Assembly: GCA_036337035.1 (NCBI GenBank)
Contig: JAYZFC010000002.1
Span: 255,186 to 319,185, forward strand
Length of the DNA: 64,000 bases
Source: TMED78 sp036337035
Lineage (GTDB): Bacteria; Pseudomonadota; Gammaproteobacteria; Steroidobacterales; Rariloculaceae
Direction: 5' to 3'
Position 1 is the first letter of the stretch. Every line of letters begins with the position of its first letter. The translations under genes were made by a program, and so were the position numbers. Below, piece by piece: positions 7,834-16,158 of the stretch. The notes beneath the pieces are model-generated. The model was given only the letters and a program-made list of their open reading frames with translations, was not told the origin of the DNA and searched no databases.

Positions 7834-10695
7834 CTATTTTCCGCAACAATGCTTATATTTTTTTCCTGATCCACAAGTACATAGTTCATTTCTTCCTACC
7901 TTTGGGCCTTTTCTTACAAAAGGTGCTTTATCAGCGGTATTAGTAGAAGAAAGTTTTTTTTGTGCTGTCAAGCCTGGTGCTGGTGCATGCTTAAAGTTCA
8001 TATTCTTTATAGGAGTATTTTTAGGCTTTAATACTTCTGCATCTTCTGGTTTTCTAATCTGAACCTTAGATAAAGTAGAAATAGTATCAATCTTTACTCT
8101 ATCTAACATATCACTAAACATTTCAAATGCTTCTCTCTTGTATTCTTGCTTAGGATTTTTTTGTGCATATCCCCTAAGATGTATCCCTTGTCTTAAATAT
8201 TCAAGCGCCCCTATGTGCTCTTTCCAGTGGATATCTAAGTTTCTTAACATTAAATTCTTTTCGAGATTATGCATAACTTCAATTCCAACACTTTCTTTTT
8301 TTTCTTCATATTCTGATTCAACTTTATTAATACAATATTCTCTTACATCCTGTTCATTAAGAGAGTGATCTGACTCTAGTAAAGAATGAATATTGATCTG
8401 GGTTCCAAATTTTTGATCAAGAATTTTGCTCAAGCCTTCTTTATCCCAAACTTCTTCTACACTCTGAGGCTCAATAAAATCATCAATAACTTGATTGATC
8501 ACCTCTTCTCTTATCGACAGAATAGCTTCTCCAATATTTTCTGAATTCATAAGTTCAGACCGCTGCTTATAAACAACTTTTCTTTGATCATTAGTAACAT
8601 CATCATATTCTAAAAGCTGTTTTCTAATGTCAAAATTATGAGCTTCAACCTTTCTCTGGGCCCTTTCTATTTGTTTAGATAATATTTTACTTTCTATAGC
8701 CTCATCTTCTTGCATACCAGCTCTAGACAATAAATTTTTTGTTCTGTCAGGATCCCCAAAAACTCTCATTAAATTATCCTCCATTGAAAGATAAAACCTA
8801 CTTGATCCTGGGTCACCTTGCCGACCTGACCTTCCTCTTAATTGATTATCTATCCTTCTAGAATCATGTCTTTCGGTACCAACTATATGCAAACCACCTG
8901 ACTCTATTACTTTTCTATTAGATTTTTCCCACTCAATTCTAATGTTCTCTATATCATTATTATCTTCTAAAATATTTAATTTTCCCCCCAAAACTATATC
9001 TGTACCTCTGCCAGCCATATTTGTTGCTATAGTAACTACCCCAGGCCTACCAGCTTGTTCCACTATCTCTGCCTCCTGTTCATGATATTTAGCATTTAAT
9101 ACTCTATGAGAAATATCTTCCTTCTTTAACAAAGATGACAGTAGCTCAGAAGTTTCTATTGAAGTTGTACCTACTAAAATAGGCTGACCTTTTAATCTTC
9201 TCTCATTTATATCTTTAATTATTGCAGCAAATTTTCCTTTTTGAGTTAAATAAACTAAATCTGGAAGATCATCTCTTACCATAGTTAAGTTAGTTGGAAT
9301 TACTACAGCTTCTAAACCATATATTTGCTGAAACTCAAAAGCTTCTGTATCGGCTGTACCTGTCATGCCAGAAATTTTATTATATAGCCTAAAATAATTT
9401 TGAAAGGTTATAGAGGCTACTGTTTGATTTTCCTCTTTTACTTTCAGGTTTTCTTTTGCCTCAATAGCTTGATGCAATCCATCAGACCATCTCCTACCAG
9501 CCATTGTTCTTCCAGTAAATTCATCAACTATTACAACCTCGCCATCCTTAACAATATAATCAACCTCTTTTTTAAATAAAGCATGCGCCCTTAGGGCAGA
9601 ATTTAAATGATGTAATAAACGTATATTGCCAGCATCATAAAGACTGTCGCCATGCAAAAGCAGCCCTGCCTCTTCAAGAAGACTCTCAGCTTTTTCATGA
9701 CCTTCTTCTGTTAAGTGAGCCTGTTTAGACTTTTCATCAATAGTATAATGCCCAGGGATAATTAACTTACAAACAGTCGGGTTATTATTTAAGTCTATTT
9801 CTACAAGGTGGCAACCTTTATTCTTGCTAATTTCTAATGCTTCATCTATCTTCTTTATACCTAAAGAATTTCCATTTATATCAAGTAAAGAAATATTTGA
9901 TGCATCAATATCATCATTCACCTTACCTTCTGGGATATTATGAATCTTTAGTTTTGGCACAAGCTTATTAATACTTACATAGAGACTAGTACTCTCATCA
10001 GATTTACCTGAAATAATTAATGGTGTTCTTGCTTCATCAATTAAAATAGAATCAACTTCATCAACAATAGCGAATGCAAGCTTCCTCTGAAACCTATCTT
10101 CTAGTCTAAAAGCTAAATTATCCCTTAGATAATCAAAACCAAGTTCGTTGTTAGTAGCATAAGTTATATCTGCCTGATAGGCCTCATGTTTATCTATAGG
10201 ATTTTGACCGCTTTTTATTACCCCAACATTTAAACCCAAAAATTTATACACAGGTCCCATCCAATCTGAGTCCCTTTGAGCTAAATAATCATTTACTGTA
10301 ACAATATGCACGCCGTCACCTGTCAAAGAATTCAAGTACGCCGGTAATGTAGCAACTAGAGTTTTCCCTTCTCCTGTCCTCATTTCAGCTATTTTTCCAT
10401 TATGTAAAGCTATTCCACCAATTAGCTGAACATCAAATAATCTAAGCCCAAGTACTCTGACAGCTGCCTCCCTCACTATAGAAAATGCTTCAGGCAATAA
10501 TTGTTCTAGTGATTCACCTCTAGAATATCTAAGACGGAAATCTTCTGTTTTCTTAGATATCTCTTCATCGGTTAGTAACTTGACTTCACTTTCTAGTATG
10601 TTGATTCTTGATACAATTTTACTATAACTTTTGAGTAGTCTTTTATTACGGCTACCTAGTAATTCAGTAAAAAAATTATAAAAAAAGCTAAACAA
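7834..10695 (-). CDS. secA: SecA preprotein translocase ATPase with an inserted IF3-N-like segment
   Basis: Motor ATPase that drives unfolded preproteins through SecYEG. Walker A is MRTGEGKT (about residue 105), the DEAD-type motif is VDEVDSILIDEARTPL, the second nucleotide domain shows TIATNMAGRGTDI, and the extreme C-terminus is the zinc tail CTCGSGKKYKHCCGK. I choose TTG 10695 (953 aa), preceded by GAGGA at a good distance; an alternative TTG at 10710 adds five residues. There is no suitable ATG, so initiation is non-canonical. At 953 aa it is about 50 longer than E. coli SecA (901). The excess lies just after NBD1's LIISG, at the entrance to the preprotein-crosslinking domain, where residues about 270-313 resemble the N-domain of IF3 (separate entry). 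The rest of the motor looks intact. Confidence 0.97.
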   Translation of the reverse strand: MFSFFYNFFTELLGSRNKRLLKSYSKIVSRINILESEVKLLTDEEISKKTEDFRLRYSRGESLEQLLPEAFSIVREAAVRVLGLRLFDVQLIGGIALHNGKIAEMRTGEGKTLVATLPAYLNSLTGDGVHIVTVNDYLAQRDSDWMGPVYKFLGLNVGVIKSGQNPIDKHEAYQADITYATNNELGFDYLRDNLAFRLEDRFQRKLAFAIVDEVDSILIDEARTPLIISGKSDESTSLYVSINKLVPKLKIHNIPEGKVNDDIDASNISLLDINGNSLGIKKIDEALEISKNKGCHLVEIDLNNNPTVCKLIIPGHYTIDEKSKQAHLTEEGHEKAESLLEEAGLLLHGDSLYDAGNIRLLHHLNSALRAHALFKKEVDYIVKDGEVVIVDEFTGRTMAGRRWSDGLHQAIEAKENLKVKEENQTVASITFQNYFRLYNKISGMTGTADTEAFEFQQIYGLEAVVIPTNLTMVRDDLPDLVYLTQKGKFAAIIKDINERRLKGQPILVGTTSIETSELLSSLLKKEDISHRVLNAKYHEQEAEIVEQAGRPGVVTIATNMAGRGTDIVLGGKLNILEDNNDIENIRIEWEKSNRKVIESGGLHIVGTERHDSRRIDNQLRGRSGRQGDPGSSRFYLSMEDNLMRVFGDPDRTKNLLSRAGMQEDEAIESKILSKQIERAQRKVEAHNFDIRKQLLEYDDVTNDQRKVVYKQRSELMNSENIGEAILSIREEVINQVIDDFIEPQSVEEVWDKEGLSKILDQKFGTQINIHSLLESDHSLNEQDVREYCINKVESEYEEKKESVGIEVMHNLEKNLMLRNLDIHWKEHIGALEYLRQGIHLRGYAQKNPKQEYKREAFEMFSDMLDRVKIDTISTLSKVQIRKPEDAEVLKPKNTPIKNMNFKHAPAPGLTAQKKLSSTNTADKAPFVRKGPKVGRNELCTCGSGKKYKHCCGK
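9757..9888 (-). other. IF3 N-terminal-domain-like insertion within SecA
   Basis: In-frame segment coding SecA residues about 270-313. It reads LLDINGNSLGIKKIDEALE then LVEIDLNNNPTVCKL. Compared with the remembered E. coli IF3 N-domain (GEQLGIVSLREALEKA ... [20 protein letters not shown]), it shares G-x-x-LGI, EALE, a Gly, LVEI, N, P and VC at the same spacing: about 18 identities over roughly 46 positions. In E. coli SecA the same place holds only about 15 residues between NKIIPHL and GHFSVDEKSRQ. The flanking SecA sequence (INKLVPKL before, GHYTIDEKSKQ after) resumes in register, so this is an insertion and not a frameshift or misassembly. Homology to IF3-N is my reading; its function is unknown. 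Confidence 0.7.
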
Positions 10696-10765
10696 AGATA
10701 AATTCCTCAAAATAAATTATTAAGTTATGTTATTTTAATATATATAATAATAAACTAGATTTAAA

Positions 10766-11050
10766 ATGATTCGAAAAAATCCTTCTTCTATATCAAAAAT
10801 TTTAAACTCTAAATTAGGAAAAATGTCTAATTTGATAAAAGAAATCAATAGGCATAATAAAATAACAAGTAAAATCAAGGGTTTATTGCCTAAGGAAGAT
10901 GCCGACCACTTGGTTGATGCAAATATATCCAAAGATGGAACTTTAATACTTCTAGTTGACTCCTCTGAATGGGCCGCCCGTATACGCTATATTGCACCTG
11001 ACCTTGTGAAAAAAAAGATTATTGTAAAAGTTCTACCTCAAAAAAACTAA
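10766..11050 (+). CDS. dciA: DciA/DUF721 family protein (replicative helicase loader type)
   Basis: A small 94-aa protein of the DUF721 family, whose studied member DciA promotes loading of the DnaB helicase. The diagnostic part is DGTLILLVDSSEWAARIRYI, followed by APDLVKKKI, the conserved KH-like core. It lacks the long variable C-terminal tail of Pseudomonas and other DciA proteins, so only the folded domain remains. Its place between lpxC and secA is the usual gammaproteobacterial one, here divergent from secA with a 70-bp gap to the chosen secA start. The stop overlaps the convergent lpxC stop by 4 bp. The family call is firm; the helicase-loading role is inferred from the family. Confidence 0.85.
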   Translation: MIRKNPSSISKILNSKLGKMSNLIKEINRHNKITSKIKGLLPKEDADHLVDANISKDGTLILLVDSSEWAARIRYIAPDLVKKKIIVKVLPQKN

Positions 11051-11958
11051 TCAGAAACACTCGGAGCTAATCTATATGAAGAAGGTAAATCAACTTCATT
11101 TTGAAAAACTACTTCTTCATAACTGTCAGGTGAAGATATAAGCTCTCTTAATAATAAATTATTTAAATTATGGCCTGATTTATAACCATTAAATTCTCCT
11201 ATCAATGATGCACCCATTAAATATAAATCTCCGATAGCATCTAGAATTTTATGTCTAACAAACTCATCCCGAAAACGAAGGCCATCTTCATTAAGAACTC
11301 TAAATTCATCCAAAACAATAGCATTATCCATGCCTCCACCAAGAGTCAAATCCTTCTCTCTTAAAATTTCTAGATCTCTAAGAAAACCGAAAGTTCTAGC
11401 ACGGCTAATTTCTTTCAGAAAACTTGTAACAGAAAATTCTATTGAAACTGATTGGCTATTCATCTTAAACACTGGATGTTCAAAATCTATATCCATATTT
11501 AATCTAAAACCATTATAAGGAGACAACCTTGCGATCTTGTCACCATCTCTAACTTCTACTGTTTTATTTATCTTTATAAATTTCTTATTAGCAGTTTGTG
11601 TGTCAATACCAGCAGATTGTAATAAGAAAACAAAAGGTGCTGCGCTTCCATCCATAATAGGTACTTCAGCAGCTGTTAACTCAACAAATGCATTATCAAT
11701 ACTTAAACCAGCCATTGCCGACAACAGGTGTTCTACTGTTGCTACCTTAATATTTTTATATTCTATTGTAGTACCTAAAGTAGTATGAGAAACATTTTGT
11801 GCTTTTGCAGGAATATCAATTGGCTGATCTAAATCAATCCTCCTAAAAACTATACCGGTATTTTGTGGAGCAGGCCTAATTGTCATATAGACCTTTTCAC
11901 CGCTATGGAGACCTATACCACTAGCGCGGATTGATTCTTTTATCGTTCTCTGTTTCAC
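11047..11958 (-). CDS. lpxC: LpxC, UDP-3-O-acyl-GlcNAc deacetylase
   Basis: Zinc amidase for the committed step of lipid A synthesis. The 303-aa sequence shows all metal and catalytic elements: TVEHLLSAMAGL (first His of the site), RHKILDAIGDLYLMG (His and Asp ligands) and SGHNLNN (general acid/base His). The N-terminus KQRTIKESIRASGIGLHSG aligns with E. coli LpxC and fixes the start at GTG 11958. I see no good Shine-Dalgarno upstream, so translation may be weak. It follows ftsZ after 116 bp that contain a small hairpin. LpxC is FtsH-degraded in E. coli, but the C-terminal tail here (LAPSVSD) is different. Confidence 0.96.
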   Translation of the reverse strand: MKQRTIKESIRASGIGLHSGEKVYMTIRPAPQNTGIVFRRIDLDQPIDIPAKAQNVSHTTLGTTIEYKNIKVATVEHLLSAMAGLSIDNAFVELTAAEVPIMDGSAAPFVFLLQSAGIDTQTANKKFIKINKTVEVRDGDKIARLSPYNGFRLNMDIDFEHPVFKMNSQSVSIEFSVTSFLKEISRARTFGFLRDLEILREKDLTLGGGMDNAIVLDEFRVLNEDGLRFRDEFVRHKILDAIGDLYLMGASLIGEFNGYKSGHNLNNLLLRELISSPDSYEEVVFQNEVDLPSSYRLAPSVSD

Positions 11959-12006
11959 AAGAAATTATAAATCCAGACTTCAATTTAAGTGGCAATACTA
12001 ACATAC

Positions 12007-12023
12007 TGCACTAAATAAGTGCA
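12007..12023. other. Small hairpin in the ftsZ-lpxC gap
   Basis: A perfect 6-bp inverted repeat (TGCACT / AGTGCA) around a 5-base AAATA loop lies between the ftsZ stop and the lpxC start. An A-run follows it on the plus strand, which is a T-run before the stem for the leftward transcript. It therefore does not have the order expected of an intrinsic terminator after ftsZ. It could be part of the lpxC leader or be chance. Confidence 0.25.
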
Positions 12024-12074
12024 AAAAATTAAAGATAGACCACCTAATAATAAGCTTTTAAAAATATAAATTAG

Positions 12075-13208
12075 TTAGTCTGCCTGCCTCCTAAGAAAAG
12101 CTGGAATATCTAGCATATCCTCTTGATCTAGCTTCTCCTCAACATCTTCACTATTCCTCCTTACTGTAGGTATATCTAGATCATTGTAATTCGGATTTTC
12201 GTTAACAACTTTATCAGAAGATGAAACAACCCTTATTTCTTTTGGATTAGATTCTTTTCCAAGTCCTGTTGCAACAATAGTAACCCTAATTTCTTCATTC
12301 ATATCTGGTTCTATTACAGTTCCAAGAATTACCTCAGCATCATCTGCAGCAAACTGCTTAACCGTCTCTCCCACTTCTTGGAATTCTCCTATAGATAGAT
12401 CCATTCCAGCAGTAACATTAACTAGCACTCCATTAGCTCCAGATAAATTAATATCCTCCAGAAGAGGGCTAGAAATTGCTGCTTCAGTAGCTTCTGCGGC
12501 TCTTCCCATACCAGAAGCACTTCCTGTTCCCATCATAGCCATACCCATCTCTGACATGACAGTTCTAACATCTGCAAAATCTACATTAACCAATCCTGGC
12601 TTTGTAATTAACTCTGCTATACCCTGAACAGCTCCCTTTAAAACCTCATTAGCTGATTTAAATGCATCTAAAAGTGACGTCTCTGAACCAAGCACGCTAA
12701 GTAGTTTCTCGTTAGGAATGGTAATTAGAGAATCAACATGCTTTGCTAATTCTGCAATCCCATGATCTGCAAAGCCTTTACGTTTCTTTCCTTCCATCTC
12801 AAAAGGCCTAGTAACTACGGCGACAGTTAGAATACCTAACTCTTTGGCTAACTGAGCTATAACTGGTGCAGCACCTGTTCCTGTTCCACCTCCAAGGCCT
12901 GCGGTTATAAATAGCATATCGGTTCCACCTATAACTTCTTGGAGTCTATCTCTATCTTCCATTGCGGCCTGACGGCCTATATCAGGATCGGCTCCAGCTC
13001 CTAAGCCTTTAGTTATATTACAACCAATTTGTATATTAGTTTTAGCGTTGGTACCTCTCAATGCTTGTGCATCTGTATTAGCACAAATAAAATGAACTCC
13101 TTGAATGCCAGAGGAAAGCATATGAGATACAGCATTACCACCACCGCCACCAACTCCTATTACTTTTATAATCGCAGTTTCATTATTATTATCCATTAAC
13201 TCAAACAT
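12075..13208 (-). CDS. ftsZ: Cell division GTPase FtsZ
   Basis: Tubulin-like GTPase that forms the Z ring. The 377-aa protein starts MFELMDNNNETAIIKVIGVG, like E. coli FtsZ, and has the glycine-rich N-terminal loop GVGGGGGNAV, the tubulin signature GGGTGTGAAP near residue 105, and the T7 synergy loop NVDFADVRTVMSEMG. A short acidic linker leads to the conserved C-terminal peptide DIPAFLRRQAD, which binds FtsA and other partners. ATG 13208 is preceded by AGGAG at 7 bp, one of the better ribosome sites in the cluster. It lies 30 bp after ftsA and is last in the dcw operon. ZapD is encoded nearby. Confidence 0.98.
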   Translation of the reverse strand: MFELMDNNNETAIIKVIGVGGGGGNAVSHMLSSGIQGVHFICANTDAQALRGTNAKTNIQIGCNITKGLGAGADPDIGRQAAMEDRDRLQEVIGGTDMLFITAGLGGGTGTGAAPVIAQLAKELGILTVAVVTRPFEMEGKKRKGFADHGIAELAKHVDSLITIPNEKLLSVLGSETSLLDAFKSANEVLKGAVQGIAELITKPGLVNVDFADVRTVMSEMGMAMMGTGSASGMGRAAEATEAAISSPLLEDINLSGANGVLVNVTAGMDLSIGEFQEVGETVKQFAADDAEVILGTVIEPDMNEEIRVTIVATGLGKESNPKEIRVVSSSDKVVNENPNYNDLDIPTVRRNSEDVEEKLDQEDMLDIPAFLRRQAD

Positions 13209-13238
13209 TATTAACTCCTATATTAAAGAACTTATTTA

Positions 13239-14462
13239 TTACCAACCTTGAAACCAAGTTTTCATTCTATTAAATAACTCAGATCCCCCGCCTAAATTTT
13301 CAGAACCTACATCATCTGACTCCTTACCAAAAAGTAATAACCCTACTCCAGTAGCATGAATCGGGTTTCTTACCACATCTACTAAACCATCTACATACTG
13401 TGGGACACCTAGCCTAACAGGCATATGAAATATTTCCTCAGCAAGTTCTACTGCCCCTTCCATTTTTGAACATCCACCAGTAAGAACTATTCCAGCTGCA
13501 ACCAGATCTTCAAATCCAGATCTTCTTAATTCATCTCTAACAAGTGAAAATAATTCTTCATATCTTGGCTCAACAACTTCTGCTAAAGTTTGCCTTGATA
13601 ATCTTCTTGATGGCCGGTCACCTACACTAGGAACTTCTATAGTCTCATCTTGGTTTGCTAGCTGAGACAATGCACAAGCGTATTTAATCTTTATTTCCTC
13701 AGCATATTGAGTCGGCGTCCTCAAAGAAACTGCTATATCATTAGTTACCTGATCACCAGCAATTGGAATTACAGCAGTATGCTGGATAGCTCCTCCTACG
13801 CATACAGCTATATCTGTTGTACCTCCTCCCATATCAATTAAGCATACGCCAAGCTCTTGCTCATCTTCAGTCAGAACTGAATAGCTAGAAGCTAACTGTT
13901 CCAAAACAATATTGCTAACTTCAAGACCGCATCTCTGAATACACTTAACGATATTTTGTGCAGCACTTACAGCTCCTGTTACAAGATGAACCTTTGCTTC
14001 TAATCTTACTCCAGACATCCCTATTGGCTCACGGATACCTTCTTGATGATCTATCAAAAACTCCTGAGGTAAGACATGTAATATTTTTTGGTCAGATGGT
14101 ATAGCTACAGCTCTTGCAGCATCTATAACTCTTTCTACATCTCCTGAGCTAACCTCTCTATCAAGAATTGCAACTATCCCATGAGAATTAATACTTTTTA
14201 CATGACTTCCTGCAATGCCAGCAAATACATTATTAACTTCACAACCTGCCATCAATTCTGCCTCTTCAACAGATCTCTGAATAGACTGGACCGTTGATTC
14301 AATATTTACTACCACTCCTCTTTTTAATCCTCTTGATGGATGTGAACCAATTCCAATTACCTCTACCTTATTATCTTCAGATATTTCTCCCACAATTGTC
14401 ACAACTTTTGAAGTGCCTATATCTAATCCAACTATAAGGTTTCTATCTTCTTTTTTAGCCAA
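13239..14462 (-). CDS. ftsA: Cell division protein FtsA
   Basis: Actin-like ATPase that tethers FtsZ to the membrane and recruits later division proteins. The 407-aa sequence has the actin-family phosphate-1 motif VGLDIGTSKVV, the SHS2/1C-domain region, phosphate-2 LIDMGGGTTDIAV, and the adenosine motif GIVLTGGCSKMEG. It ends in a short amphipathic helix (NRMKTWFQGW), the membrane anchor. The start is TTG 14462 with a strong GGGAGGTGA about 9 bp upstream. No in-frame ATG exists near the N-terminus, so the non-canonical start is required. It lies between ftsQ and ftsZ in standard order. Confidence 0.97.
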   Translation of the reverse strand: MAKKEDRNLIVGLDIGTSKVVTIVGEISEDNKVEVIGIGSHPSRGLKRGVVVNIESTVQSIQRSVEEAELMAGCEVNNVFAGIAGSHVKSINSHGIVAILDREVSSGDVERVIDAARAVAIPSDQKILHVLPQEFLIDHQEGIREPIGMSGVRLEAKVHLVTGAVSAAQNIVKCIQRCGLEVSNIVLEQLASSYSVLTEDEQELGVCLIDMGGGTTDIAVCVGGAIQHTAVIPIAGDQVTNDIAVSLRTPTQYAEEIKIKYACALSQLANQDETIEVPSVGDRPSRRLSRQTLAEVVEPRYEELFSLVRDELRRSGFEDLVAAGIVLTGGCSKMEGAVELAEEIFHMPVRLGVPQYVDGLVDVVRNPIHATGVGLLLFGKESDDVGSENLGGGSELFNRMKTWFQGW

Positions 14463-14488
14463 TTAAAATCACCTCCCATTTAAATATT

Positions 14489-15226
14489 TTATAAACTCGC
14501 TAAACGATCTTCCTGTATATCTTTCCAGCCTACAGAAAAGCCACTTGTATATCTCATATCTATATATGAAATACGATTAAAATCTTCTTTAAGATTTGGA
14601 ATAACAATATTAAAAAGTCTATTAGTTCTATTATTTACTTCTTTCCTACCAATACGAATCTCAGGTCCGCTAGAAAATGAAATTAGCCATGAATATCTCT
14701 CATCCATTGAAATAAAATCTAAATCAAGGTTAGTTTTTTCTAATGAGTCTTTTATTTCAAAATATTTATTGGATATTTTAAACTCTGACCCTTCAGGTCC
14801 AAAAAGATTTGGTAATTCAGGGAAATGATTATTGCCTCTATCAATAAATATTTCTCCTCTTTCATTAAGAAGGCTATTTTTATTCCATATAGCAGTAGGA
14901 ATTTGCTCATATATTCGAACAGCAATCTTATTTGGCCACCTTCTAGTTATCTCAACATTATCAACCCAATCTAACCCTTCTAAACGTGCCTCTAATGATC
15001 TTATTTCTATGCTAAAAAAACCTTTTCCTAAAACTCCTGAAAATATCTCTTCTACTTGAATTGGGTTTACTCTTTGAAATAAACCGACTAACTCAAGCTT
15101 CTGAATTGGCGTATCTAAAAATATTCTAGAGGCCAAAAAAATACAAATAACTAAAACAGTAAATAATATGGAATTAAATAAACTTCTATATTTATATTTT
15201 TTATTGTGTTCAATTATATTAATCAC
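14489..15226 (-). CDS. ftsQ: Cell division protein FtsQ
   Basis: Bitopic inner-membrane divisome protein linking the early cytoplasmic and later periplasmic parts of the septal machine. After a short basic cytoplasmic tail (NKKYKYR), one membrane span covers roughly residues 17-36. A POTRA domain follows (IQKLELVGLFQRVNPIQVEE) and then the beta domain with the family motif WPNKIAVRIYEQIPTAIWN. Length is 245 aa. The start is GTG 15226, sharing one base with the murB stop (TAGTG). In most gammaproteobacteria ddlB separates murB from ftsQ; here nothing intervenes. Confidence 0.93.
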   Translation of the reverse strand: MINIIEHNKKYKYRSLFNSILFTVLVICIFLASRIFLDTPIQKLELVGLFQRVNPIQVEEIFSGVLGKGFFSIEIRSLEARLEGLDWVDNVEITRRWPNKIAVRIYEQIPTAIWNKNSLLNERGEIFIDRGNNHFPELPNLFGPEGSEFKISNKYFEIKDSLEKTNLDLDFISMDERYSWLISFSSGPEIRIGRKEVNNRTNRLFNIVIPNLKEDFNRISYIDMRYTSGFSVGWKDIQEDRLASL

Positions 15227-16158
15227 TAAATTAATCCTTTCTTAATTAAAGAATTGCTAAAACTATTCTCACCGATAATCTTTACTTCTAATTCGAGGTC
15301 TATACTAAATTTATCTTTTACTTTGTTTTTAATTTTATAAATTAAATTTTCAATATCTGATGCTCTAGCAGAACCTAAATTAATAATAAAATTTGCATGC
15401 TTCTCAGAAACCGCTGCATCTCCTACTCTTTGACCTTTTAGTCCAGCTTCATCAATTAATCTAGCTGCATAATCATCTATTGGATTTCTAAACACAGAAC
15501 CACAACTTCTTTTACCTATAGGCTGAGCTTTTGCCCTTTTGCTTAATAATTTTCTTGTATCACCTGTATTAATGTTTTCATCTTTATATAATGCGAAAGT
15601 AGCACTTAAAAACCATTCTTCCTGAATTCCCTCAACTGACCTATAAGATACTTTGTACTCTTTTGGAGTTCTTTTATTAATTTCGCCTTTACGGTTTATT
15701 GTTTCTACTGAATCAATATTCATCCAAGTCTCTTCACCAAAAGCACCAGCGTTCATAGCTAAAGCACCTCCTAGAGTTCCAGGAATTCCTGCAAAAAAAG
15801 AAGTAGGTCCCAATTTTAATTTTGTGCACTTTTTTGAAAAAATAGCACAGGGCATACCTGAACTTACTTTTATTATATTTTCTTCTATCTCCATAAATTC
15901 TCTAGGTAAATTTAAAGTACAAATTACTACACCTTTATAGCCCCCATCTCTAACTAATAAATTTGATCCTAAACCAATCCAATAGATACTTTCATTATCA
16001 TCTAAGCTACTTAAAAAATATTTAAGGTCAGAGATGCTACTTGGTTTAAAAAAAATTCCTGCTTTTCCTCCTACATTCCATGAAGTATGCCTAGACATTG
16101 GCTCATCTATTATTAGAGTAGATGAACTACTTATTTTTTTTAATAAGCGTTCATTCAT
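15226..16158 (-). CDS. murB: UDP-N-acetylenolpyruvoylglucosamine reductase MurB (short, type II-like)
   Basis: FAD- and NADPH-dependent reductase that turns enolpyruvyl-UDP-GlcNAc into UDP-MurNAc. At 310 aa it is shorter than E. coli MurB (342). It carries the HTSWNVGGKA FAD-binding start, the GLGSNLLVRDGG loop, FFAGIPGTLGGALAMNAGAF, and the catalytic serine in RSCGSVFRNP. The C-terminus has the HANFIIN segment seen in type II (Gram-positive-like) enzymes, so it appears to be type II rather than the E. coli type I. It starts at ATG 16158 in an ATGA overlap with murC. Confidence 0.96.
   Translation of the reverse strand: MNERLLKKISSSSTLIIDEPMSRHTSWNVGGKAGIFFKPSSISDLKYFLSSLDDNESIYWIGLGSNLLVRDGGYKGVVICTLNLPREFMEIEENIIKVSSGMPCAIFSKKCTKLKLGPTSFFAGIPGTLGGALAMNAGAFGEETWMNIDSVETINRKGEINKRTPKEYKVSYRSVEGIQEEWFLSATFALYKDENINTGDTRKLLSKRAKAQPIGKRSCGSVFRNPIDDYAARLIDEAGLKGQRVGDAAVSEKHANFIINLGSARASDIENLIYKIKNKVKDKFSIDLELEVKIIGENSFSNSLIKKGLI

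Noticed and set aside
10735..10932. A 65-codon minus-strand frame opposite dciA
   Set aside because: It is antisense to the supported DUF721 frame, and hydrophobic runs are expected from complementary AT-rich codons.
12007..12023. An intrinsic terminator after ftsZ
   Set aside because: The T-run lies before the stem in the direction of transcription, the stem is only 6 bp, and no U-tract follows.
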